Source: Acidobacteriota bacterium (GTDB lineage: Bacteria > Acidobacteriota > Terriglobia > Terriglobales > Acidobacteriaceae). Taken from it: 64,000 nucleotides of DNA. Under the pieces are notes generated by a model that ran no database searches, was not told the origin of the DNA, and saw nothing but the letters and a program-made list of their open reading frames with translations. Below, one piece after another: positions 45,300-54,673 of the stretch. Position numbers and translations under genes: made by a program. The stretch is from contig JAJXZL010000009.1 in the NCBI GenBank assembly GCA_021780075.1, forward strand, positions 1 to 64,000. The letters are read 5' to 3'. Numbering within the stretch: the first letter of the stretch is position 1; each line of letters opens with the position of its first letter.

Positions 45300-46133
45300 A
45301 TGGCAGACCGCGCGCACATTCCGAATTCCCCGGCTTGCGGCCAGTGGGAGACGCTTCTGGCAGACGCGCTGGACGGGTTGCTGCGGCCCGAGGACGAAGC
45401 GACCTTCACGGCGCACATGGCTGTCTGCCCGGCTTGTACAGCTTTGTTTGAGGAAGCGCGTCGAGGCCGTGAGTGGCTGGAGTATCTCTCCCGTGAGCCG
45501 GAGGTTCCCGAGGGGCTGCTGGACAAGATTCTTGCCAGCACCGGCCCGGGCCAAGCGGCGGGGCACAGCCTGGCGACGGGCGGCAGCAATGTGTTGCCGA
45601 TGCCTCCGACATGGCAACGGCCGGGCATGATGGGTCATATTCGGCGCTTTGCCGAGCCCCGACTGCTGATGACGGCAGCGATGGCATTCTTCTCAATTGC
45701 TTTGACGCTGAACCTGACGGGAGTTCGGCTGACCGACCTGCGAATGTCGAATCTTCGGCCGAGCGCACTGCGGTCGTACATGGAGCGGCGACTGACGGTG
45801 GCTTCGACGCCGATCATCCGGTATTACGACCACCTGCGGCTTGTGTATGAAGTGGAATCGAGGATGCGGGATCTGCGCCGCACCTCGCAGGGCGAAGGCA
45901 CGGACTATCAGCAGCAGAACGATGCCCAACCGACAGCGCCGGGGGAGTCAAGAAAGAACCCAACAGGCAAGGATGGGGGATCCCGCGCGGCTCCTCCGCA
46001 ACAGTCGGGGGCTCCATCGACAGATGATAACCCTGACTATCTGGAAGCATCCCTGACGGTGAAGGCCCGGCCTGCGCATTCTGGCGGCTCCGCTGCAGCA
46101 ATACGGGAAAGGAGCACAGTATGGACTGCGTAA
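45300..46133 (+). CDS. Anti-sigma factor with zinc-finger (zf-HC2) domain
   Basis: This 277-residue membrane protein should hold the upstream sigma factor inactive. The cytoplasmic ZAS-type zinc finger is CGQWETLL...AHMAVCPACTALF (H-x3-C-x2-C). One membrane helix (RLLMTAAMAFFSIALTLNL, about residues 120-139) is followed by a periplasmic part that is basic and then Gln/Pro/Ser-rich. It follows the sigma gene by two bases and overlaps the B-box gene by 13. The signal sensed is unknown. Confidence 0.86.
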   Translation: MADRAHIPNSPACGQWETLLADALDGLLRPEDEATFTAHMAVCPACTALFEEARRGREWLEYLSREPEVPEGLLDKILASTGPGQAAGHSLATGGSNVLPMPPTWQRPGMMGHIRRFAEPRLLMTAAMAFFSIALTLNLTGVRLTDLRMSNLRPSALRSYMERRLTVASTPIIRYYDHLRLVYEVESRMRDLRRTSQGEGTDYQQQNDAQPTAPGESRKNPTGKDGGSRAAPPQQSGAPSTDDNPDYLEASLTVKARPAHSGGSAAAIRERSTVWTA

Positions 46134-46966
46134 ATCACAGTGGTGTGGCAGCAACAGCTTATTGCCAGAATTGCGGCAAGGCGCTGTGTGCAAACTGCGT
46201 GCGCACGGCGGAGGGCGGGCAGGTGATGTGCGAACCCTGCATCGCGGCCTGGCATAACATGCAGCAGGTGTTTGTGCCGCCACCTCCGGGCGGACCCAAC
46301 CCAGTGACAGCCGCCGCTCTGGGGCTGATTCCCGGTGTGGGTGCGATGTACAACGGCCAGTTTTTCAAGGGGCTGATTCATGTGGTGATTTTTGCGCTGC
46401 TGATCAACATGAGTGAGCACTTCGGGTTGTTCGGGATCTTCATACCGGCATGGGTTCTTTATCAGTCGTTTGAGGCGTACCACACGGCGATAGCGCGGCG
46501 CGATGGGTTGCCGCTGCCCGATCCTCTGGGCCTGAACGAGGTGGGCACATGGCTGAATCTGAGCGGGCGACCGCATCATTCGGGGCAGCCGCCGGCAGGG
46601 CCGGGTAATGCGGCACAGCCGGGACCGGGTGCGGCGCCGGGAAGCCCTCAGCCGCCCTATGGGGGACCGTATCAGGCACCGTACACGGGTCCGCAGCAAT
46701 CGTTTTCGCAAGAGGGATATGCAGAGCCTGGAGCACCGTATGCGCCGCCAGCCGCGCCGGTGCCTCCGGCACCTCCCTTGTCCTGGAGGCGGAAGGAGCC
46801 CATTGGCGCAATTATCCTGATTGGCCTTGGCGTGATTCTGCTGTTGAACCAGATGGGTTTCATGGCGGAGAGGTTTTTCCACTTTCTGTGGCCGTTGGTC
46901 TTCATTGGCCTTGGCGTGTGGCTGATCATGCGCCGCGTGGGCGATGCAAAAGGAGGCGCGCAATGA
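46121..46966 (+). CDS. B-box zinc-finger membrane protein with LiaI/LiaF-like C-terminus
   Basis: This 281-residue protein begins with a B-box type zinc finger (CVNHSGVAATAYCQNCGKAL, CANC, CEPC). Two hydrophobic segments follow (LGLIPGVGAMYNG, LIHVVIFALLINM), then a Pro/Gly/Tyr-rich linker of about 90 residues. It closes with a two-helix DUF5668/LiaI-LiaF-like membrane domain (PIGAIILIGLGVILLLNQMG, FLWPLVFIGLGVWLIM). Such proteins are often linked to envelope stress operons. It overlaps the anti-sigma gene and shares an ATGA with the next gene. Confidence 0.8.
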   Translation: MDCVNHSGVAATAYCQNCGKALCANCVRTAEGGQVMCEPCIAAWHNMQQVFVPPPPGGPNPVTAAALGLIPGVGAMYNGQFFKGLIHVVIFALLINMSEHFGLFGIFIPAWVLYQSFEAYHTAIARRDGLPLPDPLGLNEVGTWLNLSGRPHHSGQPPAGPGNAAQPGPGAAPGSPQPPYGGPYQAPYTGPQQSFSQEGYAEPGAPYAPPAAPVPPAPPLSWRRKEPIGAIILIGLGVILLLNQMGFMAERFFHFLWPLVFIGLGVWLIMRRVGDAKGGAQ

Positions 46967-47301
46967 ACCGCTATATTCTGATTCGCCGTCTAATGGGACC
47001 GTCTGTTCTTTTGCTGCTGGGCACGGTGGCCCTTCTGCATGAGGCGCACCTGGTGCACTGGAGCATATTCGTTCCACTGCTGCTGATTCTCATCGGACTT
47101 TTAAAGCTGGCCGAGCGTGCGGCTCTGGCCGTTGCGGAGGATGAATCGCAACTGACCGGCGCGTACCAGGGCTCGTATGCTGGCACCGCATATCCGTATG
47201 CAGGAGCCGGTGCACCGCAGGCCCCGCCGCAGCCAGCCGCAGGCGATGTTTCTGTTCCGCCGCAGGATTCCGGCAAGGATCCGGAGGGAGGGCAGTTATG
47301 A
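46963..47301 (+). CDS. Small LiaI/LiaF-like membrane protein
   Basis: This 112-residue protein has two membrane helices (LMGPSVLLLLGTVALLHE and WSIFVPLLLILIGLLKLAE) like the C-terminal domain of its upstream neighbour, then a short Ala/Pro/Tyr-rich tail. The ATG at 46963 overlaps the upstream stop (ATGA), and its own stop overlaps the next start. It is probably a partner of the two flanking membrane proteins; the function is unknown. Confidence 0.78.
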   Translation: MNRYILIRRLMGPSVLLLLGTVALLHEAHLVHWSIFVPLLLILIGLLKLAERAALAVAEDESQLTGAYQGSYAGTAYPYAGAGAPQAPPQPAAGDVSVPPQDSGKDPEGGQL

Positions 47302-48902
47302 GCAGCATGCCACCATACACACCTCCGAGTGGTACGCCACCCCCTTACGACCCACGCATGCAGTGGCGGATTTACCGTGAGCAGCAAAAGGCAGCCTGGC
47401 GCGCCCAGCGCGATGCATGGAAGGCACAGCAGAAAGCATTGAAGGCGGGGTATGCGGGAGCGTATGGACCGCGCGTTCCTTCCGTTGTGGGCCCCATCAT
47501 TCTGGTGGCTGTGGGTGTGGTTGGCCTGTTGCTCTACAGCGGGCGCATAGCGCCCTCCAACTTTTGGGCATGGTATGGGCACTGGTGGCCTCTGTTGTTG
47601 ATTGGCGCAGGTCTGGCTCTGCTGGGCGAGTGGGCGCTGGATCTGCGCCGTGCCACTCCGGTGCGTCGCAGCAGTGGTTTTGTCGGCATTCTTATCGTGT
47701 TGGCGATTCTGGGATTTGCCGCTTCCGGCTGGAATCATTGGGGTCCGATGCGCGCCGAGTGGGGTGACCAGAATGATAACTTCTTCAACCTTCTTGGCCT
47801 GCCCGAGCGCGAGCTGGATCAGCAGGCACAGAGCGTTGCGGCACCCGCGAATGCCTTGGTGGACATTCAGAATCCGCGCGGCGATGTGAGTGTACTGGCG
47901 GGCGATGGGCCCAATGTCGAGGTTCAGGCTCACGAAATGGCGTATGCCGGTTCCGATGAGGATGCGAAGAAGATCTTCAATGCCGAAGCGGCGCAGGTGA
48001 CGGTCAGCGGCAACACGGTGCTGGTGAAGTCGGACAGCAACGACCGCGGGCGCGTGAATCTGGCGATCACGATTCCCAAGACCGCGCAGGTGACGGTGGA
48101 CTCCGGTCACGGGGATGTGACAGCGGCGGGCCTGGGCGCGGGCGCCAACATCACTTCACGTCATGGCGATGTGCGCCTGAGCGCGATCCACGGCTCCGTT
48201 GAGGCGCATTTCTCCAGCGACAGGGGCGACTTTTCAGCGCACCAACTGGATGGCGACCTGCTGGCCGAAGGCAAATTCAACGACGTGACCTGCTCTGAGA
48301 TCAAGGGCAAGGTCGACTTGAATGGCGAGATTTTTGGCGATGTGCATCTGGAAAACATTTCCGCTCCGGTGCATCTGCGCACCTCAATTACCGAGGTGGA
48401 ACTGGCCGCGCTGCCCGGCGATATGACGCTGAACTCCGACAACCTGCGGGTGACGCAGGCCAAGGGGCAGGTGCGGGTGATGACGCACGCCAAGGATGTG
48501 GACCTGACCCAGATTGCAGGCGATATCTACGTGAGCGACAACCGCGGCCAGATTTCGATTGAGCCGGCGGGCATCTTCAACATCGAGGCGAAGAACGGGA
48601 AGGGCGATGTGGAAGTCACGCTGCCGCCCAATGCGTCAGCAACGGTGGACGGCCGTACGCATAACGGGGATATTGTGACTGATTTTGACCTGGCGGTGAG
48701 CGGCGACGAGAGCAAGACCGTCAATGGGCGCATCGGTTCAGGCCAGGCGAAGATCAGCCTGGACGCGGATATCGGGGACCTGCGCATCCGGAAGGGCTCG
48801 GAGATCACTGCCATGCCCTCCTTGCCTGTGCCACCAGCTTTGCCAAAGGCGCCGCACCTGAAGGCTCCGCGGGGCGCTGCTGAACAGCCGGTGACGCAGT
48901 AG
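47298..48902 (+). CDS. Membrane-anchored DUF4097 beta-helix protein
   Basis: This 534-residue protein starts with a Pro-rich and then Lys/Gln/Trp-rich cytoplasmic part. Membrane segments follow (PIILVAVGVVGLLLYSG, WWPLLLIGAGLALLGEW, GFVGILIVLAILGFAASG). A large extracytoplasmic domain then has repeating GDV/GDI turns (NPRGDVSVLAGD, GHGDVTAAGL, RHGDVRLSAI, NRGQISIEPAG), typical of DUF4097 beta-helix/adhesin-like folds. It is the last gene of the sigma-regulated operon and is followed by an intrinsic terminator. An envelope-structural or sensing role is inferred. Confidence 0.85.
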   Translation: MSSMPPYTPPSGTPPPYDPRMQWRIYREQQKAAWRAQRDAWKAQQKALKAGYAGAYGPRVPSVVGPIILVAVGVVGLLLYSGRIAPSNFWAWYGHWWPLLLIGAGLALLGEWALDLRRATPVRRSSGFVGILIVLAILGFAASGWNHWGPMRAEWGDQNDNFFNLLGLPERELDQQAQSVAAPANALVDIQNPRGDVSVLAGDGPNVEVQAHEMAYAGSDEDAKKIFNAEAAQVTVSGNTVLVKSDSNDRGRVNLAITIPKTAQVTVDSGHGDVTAAGLGAGANITSRHGDVRLSAIHGSVEAHFSSDRGDFSAHQLDGDLLAEGKFNDVTCSEIKGKVDLNGEIFGDVHLENISAPVHLRTSITEVELAALPGDMTLNSDNLRVTQAKGQVRVMTHAKDVDLTQIAGDIYVSDNRGQISIEPAGIFNIEAKNGKGDVEVTLPPNASATVDGRTHNGDIVTDFDLAVSGDESKTVNGRIGSGQAKISLDADIGDLRIRKGSEITAMPSLPVPPALPKAPHLKAPRGAAEQPVTQ

Positions 48903-48922
48903 ACGCAGATCAACCGGACAAC

Positions 48923-48967
48923 AGGCAGGCGGGGAAGGATACACCTTCTGCGCCTGCCTTATTTTTT
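48923..48967 (+). terminator. Intrinsic terminator of the ECF sigma operon
   Basis: A 9-bp stem (AGGCAGGCG at 48923-48931 with CGCCTGCCT at 48951-48959) encloses an inner GAAGG/CCTTC hairpin and is followed by TATTTTTT. It begins 21 bases after the last stop codon of the operon. Confidence 0.85.
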
Positions 48968-49105
48968 GAGCATCAACATAGGGTGCGGCGGGAGAAGCAC
49001 GCGCCCATTACGATGTAGCTTCCGGCCATCGTCTCACGGGAGATTCCTGCTGCCGGGCGACCGTCTCGCGTTGTATGCTCCAGTCGCGGAGGAACAATCA
49101 CCGGG

Positions 49106-49783
49106 ATGCATGCGCCTGTGAATGTCATTACGGTGGAACGGGAGTACGGATCGCGCGGCGGAGAGTTTGCGCATGATCTGGCAGAGCGGCTGGGCTGGAG
49201 GCTGCTGGACTCAGAGCTGGTGACTGCCGCAGCGCGTACGGCGGGCGTAACGCCAGAGCTGGCGGCCAGTTTCGACGAGCGGCTTGACCCCTGGTATTAC
49301 CGCTACGGCAAGGTTTTCTGGCAGGACTCGGGCTATCCAATCCCCAGCCTCAGCGAGGATCAGATATTTGACTCGGAGCGCATGCTGTCGCTGGTCCGGC
49401 AGGAGATTGTGGATGCGGCTGGGGCAGGGAATTGCGTGCTTGTGGGGCGCGGAGCGGCCTGTGCGCTGGCCTGCCAGCCGGGGTGCTTTCACGTATTTGT
49501 GTACGCCACGAGGAAGGCCAAGCGTGCGTGGTTTGCCAGCGCGTTCCCCAGCCAGGCGCAGCAGGCGGACCAACTGCTGGCTGCCTTTGACAAGCGCCGC
49601 GCGGCGGTTATCCGCAAGTTCTATCAGCAGGACTGGTGCGCTCGTGGGCTTTACCACATGCAGCTGAACTCTGCCATGGGGATTGAGGCGATGATTGCCG
49701 CCACTGCAGGGGCGGCTGGATTGAAGATTGCTGTGACAGAAGGTACCGGCATCGATGTCGGGCCTGCAGGAACGAACTGTTAA
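49106..49783 (+). CDS. Cytidylate kinase-like family protein
   Basis: This 225-residue protein matches the cytidylate-kinase-like family, which differs from classic Cmk. The N-terminus VITVEREYGSRGGEFAHDLA replaces the usual P-loop, and CVLVGRGAACALA follows as in the family. The true substrate is not established for this group. Its stop overlaps the convergent alanine racemase stop by four bases. Confidence 0.75.
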   Translation: MHAPVNVITVEREYGSRGGEFAHDLAERLGWRLLDSELVTAAARTAGVTPELAASFDERLDPWYYRYGKVFWQDSGYPIPSLSEDQIFDSERMLSLVRQEIVDAAGAGNCVLVGRGAACALACQPGCFHVFVYATRKAKRAWFASAFPSQAQQADQLLAAFDKRRAAVIRKFYQQDWCARGLYHMQLNSAMGIEAMIAATAGAAGLKIAVTEGTGIDVGPAGTNC

Positions 49784-50961
49784 ATCGCGATGCGCGGAAC
49801 GCGCTGCCCGATACGGGTGAAGATTTCCCAGGGGATGGTTCCCGCGGCTTGAGCGTGGTCGAAGGCCGAGATGGTTTCAGTTCCCTGAGTGCCAAGAATG
49901 ACAACTTCGTCGCCTGTCTGAATGGCGGGAATTTCAGTTACATCGAGGACTGCCTGATCCATGCTGATGCGGCCCACGAGGGGTGCGCGCTGTCCGCGCA
50001 CGAGCAGGCTGAATCGGTTGCTAAGCTTCCGGTCGAGCCCATCGGCGTAGCCTGCCGGTATTAGCGCCAGGCGCATCGGTTCGGTGGCCACGAAGGTGCC
50101 GTTGTATCCCACGACAGCGTTTGCAGGGACTGAACGGAGAGCCACGACACGGCATTTCCAACTGAGCACGGGCCGCAGACGGCGGCGGGCTTCGGCCAGC
50201 GTGGGCGGAACTTCAGGCCCGAAAGCGGGGTCATATTGCGGTGCGAGGCCGTAGAGCGCCAGACCAGGGCGCATGAGGGCCTTCATTTTATAGCGCGCGG
50301 CAAGGGCCGCGATTGTGCCTGACTGGCCGGCCAGCAGAGCTGCGGAATTGCCCACGTTGAGCCATTCGGCGTGGCGGCCCGCAGCCTCAATTTGGCTTAG
50401 CGCCTCGTCTGTGCGGTCAAGCTGGCTTTGGGTCTGGCGGCCGTCGGCCTCATCGGCGGCGAAGAGGTGAGTCATTACGGCTTCAAGGTGAAGCGGCGAG
50501 CCCGCGCCAAAGCGCGGCAGCACGCGAGCAAGCCCTTCGGCGTCCGCGCCCTGGCGGCTCATGCCGGTATCGATTTCGAGATGGACGGGAACGGCATGAG
50601 CACCGGCGGCATTTGCGGCGGCCTCCAACTCGTCGATCTGTGCCGTCTCCCAGACCACGGTGGTAAGTCGGTGGCGGATTACATCGCCGCCCTGGCCAGG
50701 GAATGCACCCCCGAGAACAAGCACTCGTGCTTCAGGACAGGCTGCGCGCGCGGCGATGCCTTCTTCCACGCTGGTGACGCCGAGCCAACGAGCGCCGGCG
50801 CGCACGGCAGGCGGAGCACACAGCGCCAGCGAGTGACCGTAGGCGTCGGCTTTGACTACGGCCAGCAGGTCCGCATGGGGAGCCGCCAGGCCGGCAAGGA
50901 AGCGAACGTTATCTTCAAGGGCGCGGGTATCGATTTCAACCCAGCAGGGTCGCGTAAGCAT
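49780..50961 (-). CDS. alr: Alanine racemase
   Basis: This 393-residue PLP enzyme interconverts L- and D-alanine for peptidoglycan synthesis. The PLP Lys is in AVVKADAYGHS and the second catalytic Tyr is in VGYNGTF or AGYADGLDRKLSNR. GRISMDQAVLDVT is the C-terminal family segment. Length is normal. The ATG at 50961 is chosen; an upstream TTG at 50973 is in frame and neither has a clear ribosome site. It converges on the kinase-like gene, with which it shares the four bases of the two stops. Confidence 0.94.
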   Translation of the reverse strand: MLTRPCWVEIDTRALEDNVRFLAGLAAPHADLLAVVKADAYGHSLALCAPPAVRAGARWLGVTSVEEGIAARAACPEARVLVLGGAFPGQGGDVIRHRLTTVVWETAQIDELEAAANAAGAHAVPVHLEIDTGMSRQGADAEGLARVLPRFGAGSPLHLEAVMTHLFAADEADGRQTQSQLDRTDEALSQIEAAGRHAEWLNVGNSAALLAGQSGTIAALAARYKMKALMRPGLALYGLAPQYDPAFGPEVPPTLAEARRRLRPVLSWKCRVVALRSVPANAVVGYNGTFVATEPMRLALIPAGYADGLDRKLSNRFSLLVRGQRAPLVGRISMDQAVLDVTEIPAIQTGDEVVILGTQGTETISAFDHAQAAGTIPWEIFTRIGQRVPRIAI

Positions 50962-51062
50962 CAGTCTGTCCAAGGGACAAGTTTAGGGCATTGGCGGTAA
51001 GAGCGAGAAACCGCGGACAACGCCAGCGCATTTCCGGAGTCTCTGTAGACTCTTCGGGATCG

Positions 51063-51091
51063 AAGAAAAGCGGCTCTTTAAAGAAAGAGCC
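51063..51091 (-). terminator. Intrinsic terminator of the symporter gene
   Basis: On the minus strand an 8-bp stem (GGCTCTTT with AAAGAGCC) has a CTTT loop and is followed by GCTTTTC. It lies about 45 bases past the symporter stop. Confidence 0.65.
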
Positions 51092-51134
51092 ATTTCAGCT
51101 CATCGCTCCGGTTCACACTCATTCCGAACAGGCT

Positions 51135-52568
51135 TTAGTCCCCGAACTGGGCGAGTTGCTCCGGTGCTGGCTTGGGCGTGAAGAGGCTGACCACAATCAT
51201 GGCGGCGACGGCAGCGAAGAGCGCGGGGAAGATGGCATCGCGCTGGGCGAGGATGGGCGGGAAGAGTGTCTTGACTCCGGGCGCGTCCCAGGCCAGCGTC
51301 ACGATCGTTCCGGCACCAATGGCGGCCACGGCGCCCCATGCTGTGACACGTTTCGAGTAGAAAGCGGCCAGGACAACCGGCGTGAGCGCGGCGGAGTAAA
51401 TGGTGTAGGCCCAGAGCATCTTCTCAAGGATGCTTTGCGCGTAGACCGCCTGATAAAGCGCCCAGCAGCCGAGCAGCACCACGGCGAGCCGCGAGACGAT
51501 GAGCACGCGTTTGTTGGAGGCGTCCGGCGCAATGTAGCGGACGAAGACATCGTTGATGAGATTGGTGGCCGGGGAGAACAGGTAATTCGAGGCGGTGGAA
51601 ATGACCTTGGCAAAGACCGCGCCCAGCAGCAGTGCGCCCATGAGGGCAGGCAGGCCATGGCGCGCCGTGTAAGGGATGATTTCGTAGGGCTGGCGGGCCA
51701 CTTCACCGTTGGGGTAAAGCGCCGAGCCGAAGACGGCAATAGCGACGATTAGCGTCTCAAGCAGAAGAGTGCCCAGAATCCATCCGACGACGGAGATGCG
51801 CGCATCCCGCTCTGATTTTGCAGAGAAAAACTTCTGGTACATCACCTGGTTGCCAAGCATGAGCAGCATGGTGGGCACAAGAAACTCAAGCGCGCGCGCA
51901 AAGGTGAGATTGCCGAGCACCTGAAAGTGCGTGGGAGGCAAGGCTGCGTGCAGTCCGGCCCATCCACCAGCGTGGAGAAAAAGCATGGGCGCGGCAAGGA
52001 TGCAGATGACGGTGACGAGCGAACCGATGGCCACATCCATATAAGCCACCGACGACATGCCAGCGAGCGCGGTGGTGATGATGACAAAGATGGCAATGAT
52101 GTAGGTGCCGAGCTCCGGCGTTACCGCCTCAGGAAAGATGAGATGGAGCACGTTGCCGCCGCCCTTGAACTGGTAGCTGGTGATGCCGATGTAGGCGAAG
52201 AGAATGGCGAAGGTGCCCAGCACGCGCGCCGTCTGGTTATAGCGGGCTTCAAGCAGGTCGGGCAGTGTGAACTGTGCGAACTTGCGGGCGCGCGGCGCGA
52301 TGAAATAAATGAGCAGCAGGCCAAGCCAGCCGCCGGCAGGCTGCCACAGCGCGGCGAATCCGTTGCGGTAGGCGTTTTCTGCTCCGGCAAACAGCGAGCC
52401 GGCACCGATCCACGAGGTGAGCAGGGTAAGCACGAGCACCACGGCAGGCAGCGAACGGCCGGCCACGAGGTAGTCGGCCTTGGTTTTTACACGCGAGGTG
52501 CGGTGGAGCGCGACCGCCAGCAGGGCAACGACAATGACAACTAGGACAAGAACATAGAGTTGAGACAT
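51135..52568 (-). CDS. Sodium:solute symporter (SSS family)
   Basis: This 477-residue inner-membrane transporter has about 13 hydrophobic helices. Family marks are YLVAGRSLPAVVLVLTLLTSW, TLPDLLEARYNQTARVLG and AKVISTASNYLFSPATNLINDVF. It should import a solute with sodium; substrate type (proline, pantothenate, sugar or carboxylate) cannot be told from sequence. GAGGA lies 11 bases before the ATG at 52568. The frame stays open to 52748 only because it runs through antisense tRNA-Met sequence. Confidence 0.87.
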   Translation of the reverse strand: MSQLYVLVLVVIVVALLAVALHRTSRVKTKADYLVAGRSLPAVVLVLTLLTSWIGAGSLFAGAENAYRNGFAALWQPAGGWLGLLLIYFIAPRARKFAQFTLPDLLEARYNQTARVLGTFAILFAYIGITSYQFKGGGNVLHLIFPEAVTPELGTYIIAIFVIITTALAGMSSVAYMDVAIGSLVTVICILAAPMLFLHAGGWAGLHAALPPTHFQVLGNLTFARALEFLVPTMLLMLGNQVMYQKFFSAKSERDARISVVGWILGTLLLETLIVAIAVFGSALYPNGEVARQPYEIIPYTARHGLPALMGALLLGAVFAKVISTASNYLFSPATNLINDVFVRYIAPDASNKRVLIVSRLAVVLLGCWALYQAVYAQSILEKMLWAYTIYSAALTPVVLAAFYSKRVTAWGAVAAIGAGTIVTLAWDAPGVKTLFPPILAQRDAIFPALFAAVAAMIVVSLFTPKPAPEQLAQFGD

Positions 52569-52674
52569 CGGCGGGCTTCCTCGCGGGCAAAACGGCTTGC
52601 CAGAAGTGTACCGGATACAGAAGCACAGCGGCACGCGCCATTGACCCGCCACAGTGCAGTTGTTACACTGGGAC

Positions 52675-52751
<77 letters not shown>

Positions 52752-52850
52752 TTTAGCCGACCGGCCAACCCTAATTAACCCTATGGAAACTGGGATTTCG
52801 AGCTTTCGAAGCTCTTAGGGCGCCGGTGAACGGCTGCAGTTCCCTCCGGA

Positions 52851-54119
52851 TTACTCATTCCCCAATGCTCTGCGAACCACGATCGAGTTGTGCTTGCGCT
52901 TGGATTCCATAAGCGCGTCACCATACCTGCCCGTGGTAGCGATGTCGGCATGCCGCATGAGCTTCTGCTGCACACCGATGGGCGCCCCGCTGTCGTCCAG
53001 CCACGACCGGTACGTGTGGCGGAACGTGTGCCAGCCAACGTTGTCGAGCTTCATCCGCTTCGCCAGTGCCCGGCGTTCTGCGTGCACTGCGACTAGGCCG
53101 CCTTCCTTGTCCGTACAGCGCTTGCCGGCTATTGCCCTGCACGCCGGACACGGAACGAGACACCAGCCGGCAGGACGAAGATAGTCCTGCTGCGCCGGGG
53201 AAGCATGGAAGTGCCGGCCGGTTACCGGGCTGGTGAACAGCAGCTCCGAACCCTCCGAACGCCGCTGCCAATCGAGAAGCATGGTCGCGAAATCCGGATC
53301 GAGAGGGAGTTCGTCCTCCGAATAATCTGTCTTCACGCGCTGGACGCGGCCGTGAACGACAGCGCGGTCCACCAGCATGCTCAGAGTATCGAAGTGAATG
53401 TTCTCCCACGGAAGGGCCAGAACTTCCTCAACCCGAAGCCCGGTGCACTGTGCCACCAGAACCATCGTGCGGTAGGGCTCAGGCAGAAGGTCCAGGATGA
53501 GGTAGAACTGCTCGACGGTGAGGACAACCGGCTTCTTCAAGTGCTTGGTGACACCCTTCACTTCCACCAGTTCCATGGGATTGCGACCAACTGCGATCAC
53601 CTCCCACAGCATGGCTTTCTCGAACAAACGGTGCATGAGCGCCTTGATATTGCCCTTGGTTTTCGGCGCTGCGGTCATGTTCTTGAGCCACTCCCCGACC
53701 GGATAGGGCTTCACCTGCTCGATTGGGGTCTCTCCCCACCGCTCGCGGATTCGCTTGATCAGGCTGAGATAGGACCCGGCCGTGGTGAAGCTGAGGCCTT
53801 CCTTGCTCATGTTGATCTGGCCCGGGCGAAGCTTTTTGATCTCCAGCAGCCGCTCGCTCGAGACAAAAGTGTCCAGAAGCTCCCCGAGGGTTTTCGGCCC
53901 AAGAGAGGTGAGGGGGTGGCCCGAGTTGAGTTGTCGCACAAAGATATCCAGACGGGCCAGGGCCGCCGATCTGGTCGGAAATTCCTCTGTGCTTAAGTAC
54001 ATGGAATCCTGCATTCCAGTCGCGGGATTGGTGTAGCGGTATTCCCACGCCGATTTGTTGTTGGCCCGCGGAACTTCCCGCAGGCTGCCTCTTTGAAAAC
54101 GCTGTCGCGCTTGTTTCAT
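52851..54119 (-). CDS. Tyrosine-type site-specific integrase with an internal Cys-rich insert
   Basis: This 422-residue recombinase carries the full catalytic set: Arg229 in CTGLRVEEVL, Lys263 in VKTDYSEDE, His364 and Arg367 in WHTFRHTYR, His390 in LMRHAD and the nucleophile Tyr399 in TTGRYG. An N-terminal SAM-like core-binding domain covers roughly residues 75-190. Between the Lys and the HxxR box is an insert with Cys320, Cys324, Cys327 and Cys335 (CLVPCPACRAIAGKRC) and a nearby His, probably binding zinc. It lies at tRNA-fMet and would integrate the island. It overlaps the excisionase-like gene by four bases. Confidence 0.92.
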   Translation of the reverse strand: MKQARQRFQRGSLREVPRANNKSAWEYRYTNPATGMQDSMYLSTEEFPTRSAALARLDIFVRQLNSGHPLTSLGPKTLGELLDTFVSSERLLEIKKLRPGQINMSKEGLSFTTAGSYLSLIKRIRERWGETPIEQVKPYPVGEWLKNMTAAPKTKGNIKALMHRLFEKAMLWEVIAVGRNPMELVEVKGVTKHLKKPVVLTVEQFYLILDLLPEPYRTMVLVAQCTGLRVEEVLALPWENIHFDTLSMLVDRAVVHGRVQRVKTDYSEDELPLDPDFATMLLDWQRRSEGSELLFTSPVTGRHFHASPAQQDYLRPAGWCLVPCPACRAIAGKRCTDKEGGLVAVHAERRALAKRMKLDNVGWHTFRHTYRSWLDDSGAPIGVQQKLMRHADIATTGRYGDALMESKRKHNSIVVRRALGNE

Positions 54120-54376
54120 GGCTCCTGATCCTTTCGGTTGGGAGTCAGCGCGGCATGGTTGGTTATGTTGGATTTTAATTGACGATCTATATATTCATCG
54201 AGGAGCGAGAGACGAAACAGCCAGGACTTGCCTTCCTTCATAGCAGGAACGAGACCGAATCGAGCCTTTGCCTCAAGCGTTTTATAATGAATCCGGAGAT
54301 AGCGGCTGGCCTCCCGGGAATCGAGCAGTGGCTCGAAACCGTCGACTGAAGGTCCTCCTTGAACCCCGCTTCCCAT
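54116..54376 (-). CDS. Small helix-turn-helix (excisionase-like) protein
   Basis: This 86-residue protein has a MerR/Xis-type winged helix (LLDSREASRYLRIHYKTLEA, MKEGKSWLFRLSLLDEYID). Such HTH_17 proteins act as excisionases or small regulators beside integrases. Its stop overlaps the integrase start (ATGA), so the two are co-translated. Directionality factor for island excision is the natural inference. Confidence 0.75.
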   Translation of the reverse strand: MGSGVQGGPSVDGFEPLLDSREASRYLRIHYKTLEAKARFGLVPAMKEGKSWLFRLSLLDEYIDRQLKSNITNHAALTPNRKDQEP

Positions 54377-54673
54377 GGTTAGCTACTTCCGCCGGGCTTG
54401 GCAATATCCCCTGTGAAACTAGGTTAGTCAGCTTCGGGTGCATACTCCAGCCTTCCCCAACAGTATTTGCGGTAGTACTGGGGGCGGTGAAACTATTTCT
54501 GCGATTGAGGATCGAGCTGAGCCAGAACGGCCGGCATCGGCAGCCGGATTCGCTGGCTGGAGCAGTCCCTACTAAAGCACCCCTCCAAGGGTGACGTACT
54601 GCTCATCCGAGAGGCGCAGCCTGATGCAGCCTTTGCCGATCTCGAGGTCAAGTTTGAAGCCGTCGCGATCCCA

